A stretch of 64,000 bases of DNA from Pisaster brevispinus (taxonomy: Eukaryota; Echinodermata; Asteroidea; Forcipulatida; Asteriidae): positions 5,621,202-5,685,201 of the forward strand of contig JAMKCF010000004.1 in assembly GCA_023634235.1 (NCBI GenBank). Direction: 5' to 3'. Below are positions 23,806 through 32,289 of the stretch, piece after piece. The position numbers were made by a program, and so were the translations under genes. Each line of letters opens with the position of its first letter. Position 1 is the stretch's first letter. Below the pieces are notes generated by a model. That model was not told the origin of the DNA. It saw nothing but the letters and a program-made list of their open reading frames with translations, and ran no database searches.

Positions 23806-23936
23806 TGAACAAAGATATTGACTTATAGGGAGACCGCTAACATAGGGCTGGTTAGCTCAGTTGGTAGAGCGCCGGTACGTCACAAATCCGGAGGTCGTTG
23901 GTTCAAGTCCCGCTCCAGTCAATTTTTCTTTGTTCA
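23806..23936 (+). mobile_element. TIR element enclosing a tRNA-like sequence
   Basis: A tRNA-like core at 23846-23921 has an A box (TAGCTCAGTTGGTAGAGC) and B box (GGTTCAAGTCC). The acceptor arms GGCTGGT/TCCAGTC pair at six of seven positions. The anticodon arm has 20 bases instead of 17, so a working tRNA is unlikely. Around it, TGAACAAAGA on the left and TCTTTGTTCA on the right form inverted ends. Related copies lie at 42437-42559 (minus) and, degraded, near 59910-59985. Confidence 0.6.
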
Positions 23937-24129
23937 AACCCAAAATATTTTCTCCTGATTCACACAACGGATTAAACCCAAATTTCCATAGGTATGGTTG
24001 TTTCATGTGTCGATTACAACTCAATTTGCCATCATGAAATAATATGACTCTTTAGTAATTTTCTCCCGCATTGCCATTTTCAATTCTTACTTTTAAAATA
24101 AATTCGACGTTTTGTCACCGATTTGGTTT

Positions 24130-24690
24130 AATTGCTTAATGGCTTATAAACCATGATGAAAACCATGTTTTATGATGCAATAATTTTCATGGTTTATAAA
24201 CCATGTTTTAAGAAGCTTAACTTTTCATGGTTTATAAATCATGATTTGTAAACCATGTTTTATGATGCTAGAATTTTCTTGGTTTATAAACCATGTTTTG
24301 AAGGTGCTTAAATTTTCATGGTGTACAAACCATTGTTTTGAAGGTGCTTCAATTTTCATGGTTTATAAACCATGTTTTGAAGGTGCTTACAATTTCATGG
24401 TTTATAAACCATGTTTTGAAGGTGCTTAAAATTTCATGGTTTATAAATCATATTTTGAAGGTGCTTAAAATTTCATGGTTTATAAACCATGTTTTGATCA
24501 TTGGTGCTTAAATTTTCATGGTTTACAAATCATGGTTTATAAACCATGTTTTATGATGAATTCAATTTTCATGGTTTATAAACCATAATTTCTAAGCTTT
24601 GATTGTATATTCATGGTATGTAATGTAAACCACAAAACAAATTGACAGCAATTTCTATGGTTTACATCTAATTGTTATAAACCATAAACA
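24130..24690. repeat. Tandem satellite built on ATGGTTTATAAACCAT palindrome
   Basis: About a dozen units of 38-42 bases, each containing the palindrome CATGGTTTATAAACCATG followed by TTTTGAAGGTGCTTAAAATTT-like spacer (TTATGATGC in the earliest units). Outer units are degenerate and inner ones nearly identical, as in a tandem array that grows from the middle. It lies immediately upstream of the probable arylsulfatase promoter. Confidence 0.85.
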
Positions 24691-24719
24691 TGTCCAAAAA
24701 AACGCTAAACAAATAATTG

Positions 24720-24821
24720 ACAAACGGCGCCCCATAGATATAGTCACTTCCGCAAAAACGAGTTTGTGTTTACAAACAATGTCACGTGCACAATGGCGAC
24801 AGCCGCGGCGTGGCGCACCAC
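24720..24821 (+). promoter_or_regulatory. Probable promoter and non-coding first exon of arylsulfatase paralogue 1
   Basis: A locally CpG-rich patch in AT-rich DNA contains CACGTG (24783-24788), then ATGGCGACAGCC at 24793, and a strong donor CCAC|GTAAGT at 24821. A matching acceptor TTATTTCCTAG| lies at 26580, just before the arylsulfatase ATG. Spliced together they would give a 13-codon upstream frame that ends in TGA before the main start. This is a prediction from splice signals only. Confidence 0.4.
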
Positions 24822-25244
24822 GTAAGTGGCTGTTTACTTTAATGTGCCACCAAGCTTAGTTTTTGTACTGGTTTCGAAAAGGTTACGCTATCCTTAGTAC
24901 ATGAAGTTATATGGAACGAAATACATTTGACTAAATCTCTTTTGATATTGTTCTTGTTGATCGATCTGGTGCTTTAAAAATTGGTGGACCGGCAATATAG
25001 GGGTCAATATAGTCGGTTGTGGTCGGTTCGTATTGTTGTGCCCAACCCACAATCCTCACCTCGGGCATTGCACGGGCAGATCCGGATTGAACATCTCATT
25101 CTTGAACAAATGCAAGACAGTTTTTCCCTTTTGTCACCTCTACTCTACACAAGGAAAGTCTATTGTATACTGATACTGATCTGGATTTAAGGGCATGATC
25201 AAGGTAGGTAATTTCCTCGGTTGCCACATAGGCTATACCTACGT

Positions 25245-25420
25245 ACTACTACCGTAACTGGGGTGATGTTCTCCGTTTTTCAACATTTTGACATCTGCGG
25301 TCACGACTAGCGACTGCAGATGTCAAAATTTCGAGACAAAAAACCCGGATGACCGCAGATGTCAAAATTTCAAAAAGACGGAGTACAGCGCCTCAGTTAC
25401 TTGGTCTAGGTTGCCACGTG
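25245..25420. mobile_element. Short MITE of the GTAACTGGGG / CAGTTACTTGGTC family
   Basis: Ends CCGTAACTGGGG and CTCAGTTACTTGGTC are inverted relatives of those bounding 19040-21300. The interior carries inverted TTTTGACATCTGCGGTC and GACCGCAGATGTCAAAA words and paired CTCCGT/ACGGAG. It is a deletion derivative or sister of the large element. Confidence 0.55.
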
Positions 25421-25482
25421 TAGTACCCTGAAATTGATCGTATCACTGACTTGAGCTGAGTACTTGAGTTCAATTGTCGGCC

Positions 25483-25595
25483 GACAAATATCCGACTGCC
25501 TCTTTATTAATATTACCCCCCTGATGATGAGCCCCCAAAATCGGACCAATCCACTTCGTATCTGGCCCGATTTTTGAGGCAGTCGGATATTTGTC
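25483..25595. mobile_element. 113-bp MITE with 20-base perfect inverted ends
   Basis: GACAAATATCCGACTGCCTC at 25483-25502 is the exact reverse complement of 25576-25595. A second inverted pair (CCACTTCGTATC near 25551, GATACGAAGTGG near 25619) overlaps its right end, so two small inverted-repeat elements may be abutting. Confidence 0.6.
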
Positions 25596-25929
25596 AAGCC
25601 AATCCATTTTGTATCCTGGATACGAAGTGGATTAGCCCGATTTGCGGGGCTATATCCCCCTCAATTTAGGTCAAGTTCTATCCTTGTACACCTGTCCAGA
25701 CAGGATGGCAGAATGTACAGAGAGGAACAATCACATCTCTAAAAATTGGCACTATTTATGGGGCTAGCTATTTCCGGGTCTATGGTGGTCTTACCATCAG
25801 GGCTATTTAAGCACTACTTATAAAATAGAGTTGGAGCAAATAACATAAATCATGAAATGACACTTAATGTATTTGTGTATGTGTACATCACGGTGACTTG
25901 CTCTATGTTCTGTGTTCCAGCTGTTGAAC

Positions 25930-26010
25930 TGGACCTAGTAACTGGGGCGCTTTACTCCGTTTTTTATTATGACATCTGTGGATGTCAAAATTTTAAAAAA
26001 TGGTTTTGAC
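25930..26010. mobile_element. Truncated end of the GTAACTGGGG MITE family
   Basis: GGACCTAGTAACTGGGGCGC followed by ACTCCGTTTTTT and a GACATCTGTGGATGTC hairpin matches the left end of the 25.25 and 19.04 kb elements. No right end is found. Confidence 0.5.
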
Positions 26011-26030
26011 AACCCTGTGATCTACACACT

Positions 26031-26063
26031 CAGGTTAGGGTTAGGGTTTAGGGTAAGGATTAG
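26031..26063 (+). repeat. Short interstitial TTAGGG-like run
   Basis: GTTAGGGTTAGGGTTTAGGG followed by degenerate units. It is too short to be a telomere. Such runs are common next to MITE ends. Confidence 0.6.
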
Positions 26064-26600
26064 GAAAATACATCAGGGGTGTGGAAATGTAGGGGTTTTC
26101 GAAAAGTAGGGGTGCCGGAACATAGGCGTGTGTACACAGCTGGCACTGACTACACATTGCAGGAAAGCTCCATCAAAGAGAGAGGCTCATTAAATGAAAC
26201 ATCCTTTTGGTCTGACAAATCACACCTGTTATCTCCATGTAATTCCTTTTCCAAACAGTGAACATAATTGGATCGTGCACAAACCAGGAGGGCTGCTGAC
26301 TGCCCCAGGCAGATTAACTGCTCATCCATTAAGTTTAATGACCCAAGTAATTCAATGTAAACACACCTAATGGGTGAAAAGGATGAATAGTGTTGGAGTT
26401 TTTTGGCCAAAACTCGAAAATCTTTAATGGAGCTTTCCCGTAATAATGGTCAATCTGGTTATCAAAAAAGTCCACTTATATATTTCGAATATCAGATACA
26501 TGTACGTACACTTTTCAGAGGCAATGTCACTAAGTTTATAATTCTATAACTGTTTATTTCTGACCTGTATTATTTCCTAGAGTTGAATACTGAATAAAGA

Positions 26601-26888
26601 ATGGATATATGTCAACTGATGACAGCATATCCAGCAACTTTCCTCAGACCATTTGGACTTCTCCTGGTAGCATCCATATTCCATTTTGTTCAATGCCAGC
26701 AACAACAACCAAACATCCTTTTTATTTTGGCGGATGATTATGGTTTCCATGACATTGGTTACCATGGCTCTGAGATCAAGACACCTCATCTGGATAAGTT
26801 GGCAGCAGGGGGTGTCAAGCTGGAGAACTACTACGTACAACCCATCTGCACTCCGACAAGGAGTCAACTTATGAGTGGCAGATACCAG
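26601..26888 (+). CDS. Arylsulfatase paralogue 1 exon 1 (signal peptide, active-site Cys)
   Basis: 96 codons ending GRYQ at donor CCAG|GTACCT. It contains the signal peptide, the metal ligands DD and the formylglycine motif CTPTR. An AG acceptor lies 20 bases before the ATG, implying an upstream non-coding exon. Confidence 0.93.
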
Positions 26889-29800
26889 GTACCTCATTTC
26901 AATAGACACTCACTCCCTGTTCACCAGGACCTGAAACCATTTCCACACCTTAGGGGAGTATGCAGCACCTTGAAGCGAAGCAAATGAGCACACAGGTTAC
27001 TAATGACCCACATCAGTACCTGGTTACTTATGAATTGCAGATACCGGGAAGTACTTCATTTCAAAGGATATACGTTCTCTGTTTATCCGGCCCTTAAGCA
27101 TATTCCTTACATTATTGTGACTTGGATGAAAATCCAATTGAATCATGTAATGTATTCAAAACCTTTGAATACGGTTTACTTCTCTCTACCTTGAAAGATG
27201 AATGACAAACTTAACAATGTAAACTTTGCCGTAGACTCTAAACCTAAAGTATTTGAATAACGGTCATACATCTGCATGCACATGATGTGAGTTTATAAAA
27301 TTCAGAATGTATGTAAATATGAAGGGAAGGCTTGTGAGGTTAAGCAGTCTCTTACTCGGAGAAAAGTTGTATTTTTGCCCACTTTAGTTTTTTTTTCAAT
27401 AAGTTGCACAATATGTCAATTTGTCAGCACTTCATTGTGGTTGTAGATTCACACTGGATTACAGCATAGCATAATTCGGCCAGAGATGCCAAGCTGTCTA
27501 CCCCTTGATGACATCACCCTAGCCCAGAAGCTGAAGGAGGCTGGGTATGCGACCCACATGATTGGCAAGTGGCACCTTGGGTTCTACAAGAAGGCTTGCT
27601 GGCCGACCCGCCGAGGATTTGACACCTTCTTTGGTAAAAAGTTGCTGAAAAACTCCCAGACTCCACAATTCATAGAACTTCACCAATGCCATGAATGAAA
27701 CTAATACCAAGAGCAGTGTACTCCCTTCACACTGGTCGGCTGGCCAAATGCCAGTTCAAACATCTGAGGACCAGTCAAAATGTCCTCTATTTAGTTCAGC
27801 TGGCCAGCTTAGTGTTGAAAAGCTTGGCAGACTAGTGAAAAGACAAGTTGATTGGCCCCACTGGCTTGTCGCTGTTCAAGTTTAGGGCGTACCCTGTGCA
27901 GTTTTTGACAAAGAAAACTATCAACTTCAGGTGGATAGCAAATTCAAGAAAGAGACTAGACTAAAACCAAAAATGATCTGTAGTCCCAGACCAAGATAGT
28001 CCGGATGATGGGCTTTTCAAAAATGAGCTCTCCGGCTGTGGCTTGGGCTCTGTCAGATATTTTGCAGCCATACACCTTCAGTAAAAAAGACCAATAAAGT
28101 CAAATGTTTTGTTTTACAAAAGCCATCCATAGTTCCAGATCAAGAACAAGAACAAGACCTTCCCATCTGCCTCATTTGAAGTCAGGGGCTAAGACCCTCA
28201 ACAAGTTGAGGGCTTCATGTTGTATTCTCTTAAGAAATGTCTCAACTCGCAACTCAAAACCTTCTGCTTCTAGAAATTGTTTCCCCCATATTTTCCCCCT
28301 TATTTATTTTCTGAATCTGGTAGGTTACCTATGTGGTAGTGAGTCATACTTCTCACATATACGAGAGAATGGTTTGGACTTTCGAGAACAAGAGAAGCCT
28401 GCATGGAAATACCGTGGTTTGTACTCCACACAACTGTTCACCCAGAAGGCACAAGAGCTTCTTCAACAGCACAGCAGTCAAACCTCGGATAAGGTCAGTC
28501 ATTGTTGAAATTTATCGGTTTGTATGGTCCCAAATTGCTGGTAACTATGATGTCAGAATGCTAGTTCGAATTCAAGTCATGCTAGTCTTTTTCTGTATTT
28601 TGTTGTTACTTATTGAGTGAGCCGTGGACCAGGTAACACCGGAAGACCTGTATACACGCAAACTTTCACAAGCCAGAAAACGTTTGCTCAAAGTTCATGC
28701 CCGAAACCTCCAGACCTTCATCTTTTTAAAGATTATGAGAAATCGATAGGCTGCCTGAAGTGGGTGAGCATGGAATAATTTCAGAAACCCTGTTGATAAG
28801 TGGAGACACCATGTTCATAAAACTCTCTCTTAGTGCGGTGGCTCTAAAAAGAATTGGTAGTTTAACAACTCAACGCTTTGATGTTCCGAAAGCACTCTCC
28901 TGAAGACGATCAGAGCACCCTGATTGAAACATTGAGTTGTTAAACCAACTGTTCTTTTCAGAACCACGACAAGTCATAGGGAGGGTTTTATGTACATGGT
29001 GTCTCCGAAAACATAATTGTATTCCCACACGCAAAGTTTAAAATCCTACTGGCTAAGCCATTATTTATTTTTCTACCGACAAACCTATAGCCCCTGTTCC
29101 TCTACCTGCCCTTCCAAGCTGTCCATTCACCTCTAGAGGTCCCTCCACAATACATAGAGCCATATTCACATATCACAGACCAAAAAAGAAGGCGTTACGC
29201 TGGGATGGTAGCCTGCTTGGATGAAGCCGTCGGCAACATCACTCAGACCATGGACCAACTCGGCTTGTGGAAAAACACGGTGCTCATCTTTTCCACGGGT
29301 ATGTCTACTCTGTTCACGTTGAATGTTTAAAAAGGTTTTTGCCCTTAACCTTCATATAGCCATATGTGGACCTTCCATTTTTGTTAGCCCTCCAATTGTT
29401 CCACCAGTTTGTCCCTTGTCATTTGTATGAGACTTTTGTTTGAAAATAAATCAGAATCTGTGCTATCGGTGGCCTGTCATTGCCAAGGAGGGGTTTATAG
29501 CGCAACGGATTCAAATTGTGGTAGCCGAGTCATCACGATATGGGTTTGAATCTCGTTCTCGGCACTTGTGTCCTTGAGCAAGACACTTAACTAGTTCTGC
29601 CCCTTGGCATTTATGTCCTGGCTTATGGATCCTGCCGAGTAATGAAGTAGAACTAGAAGTACAGGTGGTTTACATGTAGATTTTGAGAGGCATTGACCTA
29701 TATAAGCCATCGGGACCACTTGAGGTGAATGTATGACTGGTCCTCAGAAAACTGGCTTTTGGCCAGTGGATCACTAATTGTAAGGGTGAATGCTATAGTG

Positions 29801-32133
29801 GCATGAATGGAGTTCCATGGCTTTTATAATAGTTCCTGACATGGAAAGTTGCATATGTTGAGGCCTTGCATCTCTCTACCATTTATGTTCCCCGTTTGTG
29901 CGGAGAAACAGAATTTGTATGGTGGTGGGGGTGGGGGAGGCTTAACCACAGAGCATGAACACATTTTGGGGACACTTTTTTCCAGTATATGTAAACGGGC
30001 CTAGAATTTCATCTTTGAGAGGGCAAGGCCATTTTCATTTTGCAGAGGGCACTGCCAGTGTAAAATCTTAAAGTCTATGGGAAACTTTTGAAGGGGCACC
30101 AAGGCCAAGACCAGGGGCAACAGAGGCCATGGCCTCTGTGGCCTCCGTGTAATTCCAGGCCTGTGTGATGGTCCATTAGTGTTTATTCTCCAAAACCATG
30201 TAAACTAAAATGAGGGAAATTTAATTATATACTTTTTTATTGTTTCATATTTGGTGTAACTTTTACTCTTCGCAGATAATGGAGGCCAAGTATCTGAAGG
30301 CGGTAACAACTGGCCCCTCCGTGGTTGGAAAGGGAGCTTATGGGAGGGAGGCGTGCATGGTGTCGGGTTTGTTCACAGTCCACTGTTACCAGCTAAAGTA
30401 CAGGGTACCATCAATAGAGAGCTCATCCATGTCAGCGACTGGTATCCAACACTCGTTGCTGGCCTTGCTGGAGGTAGTCTGAATGGGACAAAACTGGATG
30501 GATTTAATGTTTGGGACACGATAAGGTGAGTTCCACTGTTGTCTTGAAATATGATTAGGGAGCCTATATGGTCAAGTTGGTCTTAGGAATTTCATCAAAT
30601 TTTACAGAACTGCTTACCATCAAGTATTGCTTCTTCTTTTTTAAACGCAAAAAAATTTGCATTTTTAACAAACTTTGTTTCTGTTTTTTCTTTAAGAAAC
30701 AAAGGCTCAACTTTCGTACTTGGTTGTAGATTCTGGAAAACATCGTTTTGTTTTTACACAAAGTATAATTACATACATTTCACCAAAGATGGGCACCCTT
30801 TCGTAGTGCATTTTAAACATTTTAGTGTCGGTCTTGAAGATTGCAGAACTCCTCGCATCAACTTTCCTTTTGGTCACCACTGTATTTCTCTTCCCCGCAG
30901 CCGTGGTTATTCATCACCTCGTCATGAACTGCTGCATAACATTGACCCACTGGGGGTCCTGATAGCGCCAAATGCTACAGAGGTGATGGGTGGCAAGGTT
31001 TTCAATGAGACCATACGTGCTGCAATACGCTCAGGGGACTGGAAGCTTATTACAGGAAAACCAGGTAGGTTTGAAAAAGAGAGTGTTCAATGCAGAAATA
31101 ATTTTTGTTTTACTCACACACCTATGTGTTTAAAGCAATACATACTCAGCTATTTTCCCGAGTCCTTCTTTTCTCACAGGACCCCTGGGAAAGCACCAAG
31201 TATATAGCACTTAACACACATCAGCGTATGGGTAAAACACATAACATTCTTTATCCCTGAGTGATGCAAATTTAACATTTATTGAGATCAATAAAATGTC
31301 ACAACTCAGTAGTTACAATTCTTATTATTTTTCCCAAGTGAAAGTTCACTGTTTTGATTGAGTCCATATCAGTATCAAGCACCAATCTTCCAGAGAAGCA
31401 TTTCCTGATGTACTTTACAGGGTCAAGAAAACAAATTTAATAGATAAACATGTGTTTAGTTCAGGAACATTTGACCTGACATGCTTGAACTTTGTTCTAA
31501 AATGGCAAGATTACTCTGGTATGGGCTCATCCATGATGAAGGGTACCGTGATGAAGGTTCCCACTTTGCACCTTTTGAAATAATTCAAGGAGTCATCTTG
31601 TGGCTTCAATGTGTTCCTTTATTGTGCTGAGGGTGCTTCATTGTCTTCATGGAGTTCCTTGGGACTAAGGCTGCAGTTCCCTGTGTTGTCGTAGAGTTAT
31701 ATTTGTCCCAAAAGGGTTCCATATAATTGGGTTGCTCATCTTGCGTCTTCAATCAATGGGGTAATTTTGATCAAGGGAGAGTCCTCTTTAATCTTGGGTT
31801 GAAACAGAACTTTGTAAAATGGTTAGTGTTATTTTATTATTATTTTTTTACCCAACTTTACCCACAGGAAACAGCAGTTGGATTCCACCTCCAGGCTCTG
31901 GAATAAAACCTCACGTGCCACCAGATCCTCCTGGTAAGATGGTTTGGTTATTCAACATCACTGCAGACCCAAAGGAGCATCAAGATTTATCATCACAACG
32001 GCCAGACATTGTGGAGCGGCTGATGCAGAGACTACAATGTTATTACGAGGGCGCTCTTCCAGTGTTTTATCCTGGGAGTGATCCCCGAGCAGATCCCAAA
32101 TATCACAATAACACGTGGAGTGATTGGGAATAG
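26601..32133 (+). CDS. Arylsulfatase B/I/J-family sulfatase, paralogue 1, seven coding exons
   Basis: Exons: 26601-26888, 27447-27633, 28324-28493, 29091-29298, 30276-30525, 30901-31064 and 31868-32133, with phases 0,1,0,1,2,1. Joined they give 510 residues. Residues 1-32 form a signal peptide ([16 protein letters not shown]). Sulfatase catalytic positions are all present: D45/D46 (ILADDYG), C83 in CTPTRSQL (the cysteine converted to formylglycine), K137 and H139 (GKWHLG), H227 (QAVHSPL), D285/N286 (STDNGG) and K303. [12 protein letters not shown] resembles ARSI/ARSJ more than ARSB, but the length fits ARSB and the lysine-rich ARSI/J tail is missing. The family hydrolyses sulfate esters of glycosaminoglycans or other glycans in lysosomes or outside the cell. 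The exact substrate is unknown. Several N-glycosylation sequons are visible. Confidence 0.93.
27447..27633 (+). CDS. Arylsulfatase paralogue 1 exon 2
   Basis: 187 bases between TTGTAG| and CTTTG|GTAAAA. It encodes [15 protein letters not shown] through [10 protein letters not shown], including GKWHLGFY with the catalytic lysine and histidine. Confidence 0.93.
28324..28493 (+). CDS. Arylsulfatase paralogue 1 exon 3
   Basis: 170 bases between TGGTAG| and ATAAG|GTCAGT. It encodes [17 protein letters not shown] through SSQTSDK, the variable segment of the family, with the conserved [13 protein letters not shown]. Confidence 0.9.
28828..28976. mobile_element. Inverted-repeat MITE-like element, about 150 bp
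   Basis: The left side GTAGTTTAACAACTCAACG and the right side TTGAGTTGTTAAACCAAC are inverted, and the outer CTCTAAAAAGAA / TTCTTTTCAGAACCAC are degenerate inverted extensions. It lies in intron 3 of paralogue 1. Confidence 0.5.
29091..29298 (+). CDS. Arylsulfatase paralogue 1 exon 4
   Basis: 208 bases between CCTATAG| and CCACGG|GTATGT. It encodes [15 protein letters not shown] (catalytic histidine) through LIFST and the first base of the metal-ligand aspartate codon. Confidence 0.92.
29470..29760 (+). mobile_element. tRNA-derived SINE head
   Basis: A B-box-like GGTTTGAATCTCG is followed by GCACTTGTGTCCTTGAGCAA and GACACTTAACT, the module that also follows the tRNA part in the 7.5-kb copy. 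The remainder of the body differs. It is in intron 4 of paralogue 1. Confidence 0.5.
30000..30170 (+). repeat. Intact dispersed repeat copy (family of 415-785)
   Basis: It carries the full series of blocks (GAGAGGGCAAGGCC, TTTTGCAGAGGGCACT, GGGAAACTTTTGAAGG, CAAGACCAGGGGCAACAG, CATGGCCTCTGTGG, CCAGGCCTG). It serves as the uninterrupted reference for the 415-785 copy. Confidence 0.6.
30276..30525 (+). CDS. Arylsulfatase paralogue 1 exon 5
   Basis: 250 bases between CTTCGCAG| and ATAAG|GTGAGT. It encodes [20 protein letters not shown] through [11 protein letters not shown]. It is one codon shorter than paralogue 2 (KLDG against KPLDG). Confidence 0.92.
30901..31064 (+). CDS. Arylsulfatase paralogue 1 exon 6
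   Basis: 164 bases between CCCCGCAG| and ACCAG|GTAGGT. It encodes [18 protein letters not shown] through [21 protein letters not shown] and WKLxTGxPG are family signatures. Confidence 0.92.
31868..32133 (+). CDS. Arylsulfatase paralogue 1 exon 7
   Basis: The terminal coding exon has 266 bases after ACCCACAG| and ends at TAG. It encodes [14 protein letters not shown] through [27 protein letters not shown] is the conserved C-terminal subdomain. Confidence 0.92.
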
Positions 32134-32283
32134 TTTGTTTTTGTTTTTGTTTATTCAATTAAACATCAATTCAATTAAACATTTATTTCCACACTCATAA
32201 TAACAAAGATCATAATGAGTTATTAACCAGATACTTGATAGTACAAATACAATTGACCACGATAATGGTACTGAAAATAACAA

Positions 32284-32289
32284 AATAAA
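32284..32289 (+). terminator. Candidate polyadenylation signal, arylsulfatase paralogue 1
   Basis: AATAAA about 150 bases beyond the stop codon, the first canonical hexamer downstream. Confidence 0.4.

Larger units (their letters stand above)
22593..24700. other. Spacer between the divergent TBC1D25 and arylsulfatase starts
   Basis: It contains the Harbinger-type MITE (22919-23047), the tRNA-like TIR element (23806-23936) and the palindromic satellite (24130-24690). The stretch 22593-22915, next to the TBC1D25 start, is the presumed TBC1D25 promoter side. No TATA box is evident. 23050-23800 shows nothing I can identify. Confidence 0.55.
24822..26580 (+). other. Probable 5' UTR intron of arylsulfatase paralogue 1
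   Basis: No gene is seen. It contains MITEs at about 25245-25420 and 25483-25595, a partial MITE end at 25930-26010, and a telomere-like TTAGGG run at 26031-26063. Confidence 0.5.
26889..31867 (+). other. Introns of arylsulfatase paralogue 1
   Basis: Six introns of 558, 690, 597, 977, 375 and 803 bases. Intron 3 has an inverted-repeat element (28828-28976). Intron 4 has a SINE head (29470-29760) and the dispersed repeat (30000-30170). The others show no recognisable element. Confidence 0.65.

Noticed and set aside
23846..23921. Functional valine-type tRNA gene
   Set aside because: The anticodon arm is three bases too long with a mismatched stem top, the T stem has a mismatch, and the same body recurs within TIR-bounded repeats.
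26031..26063. Telomere or chromosome-end signal
   Set aside because: Only three or four degenerate TTAGGG units embedded between genes.
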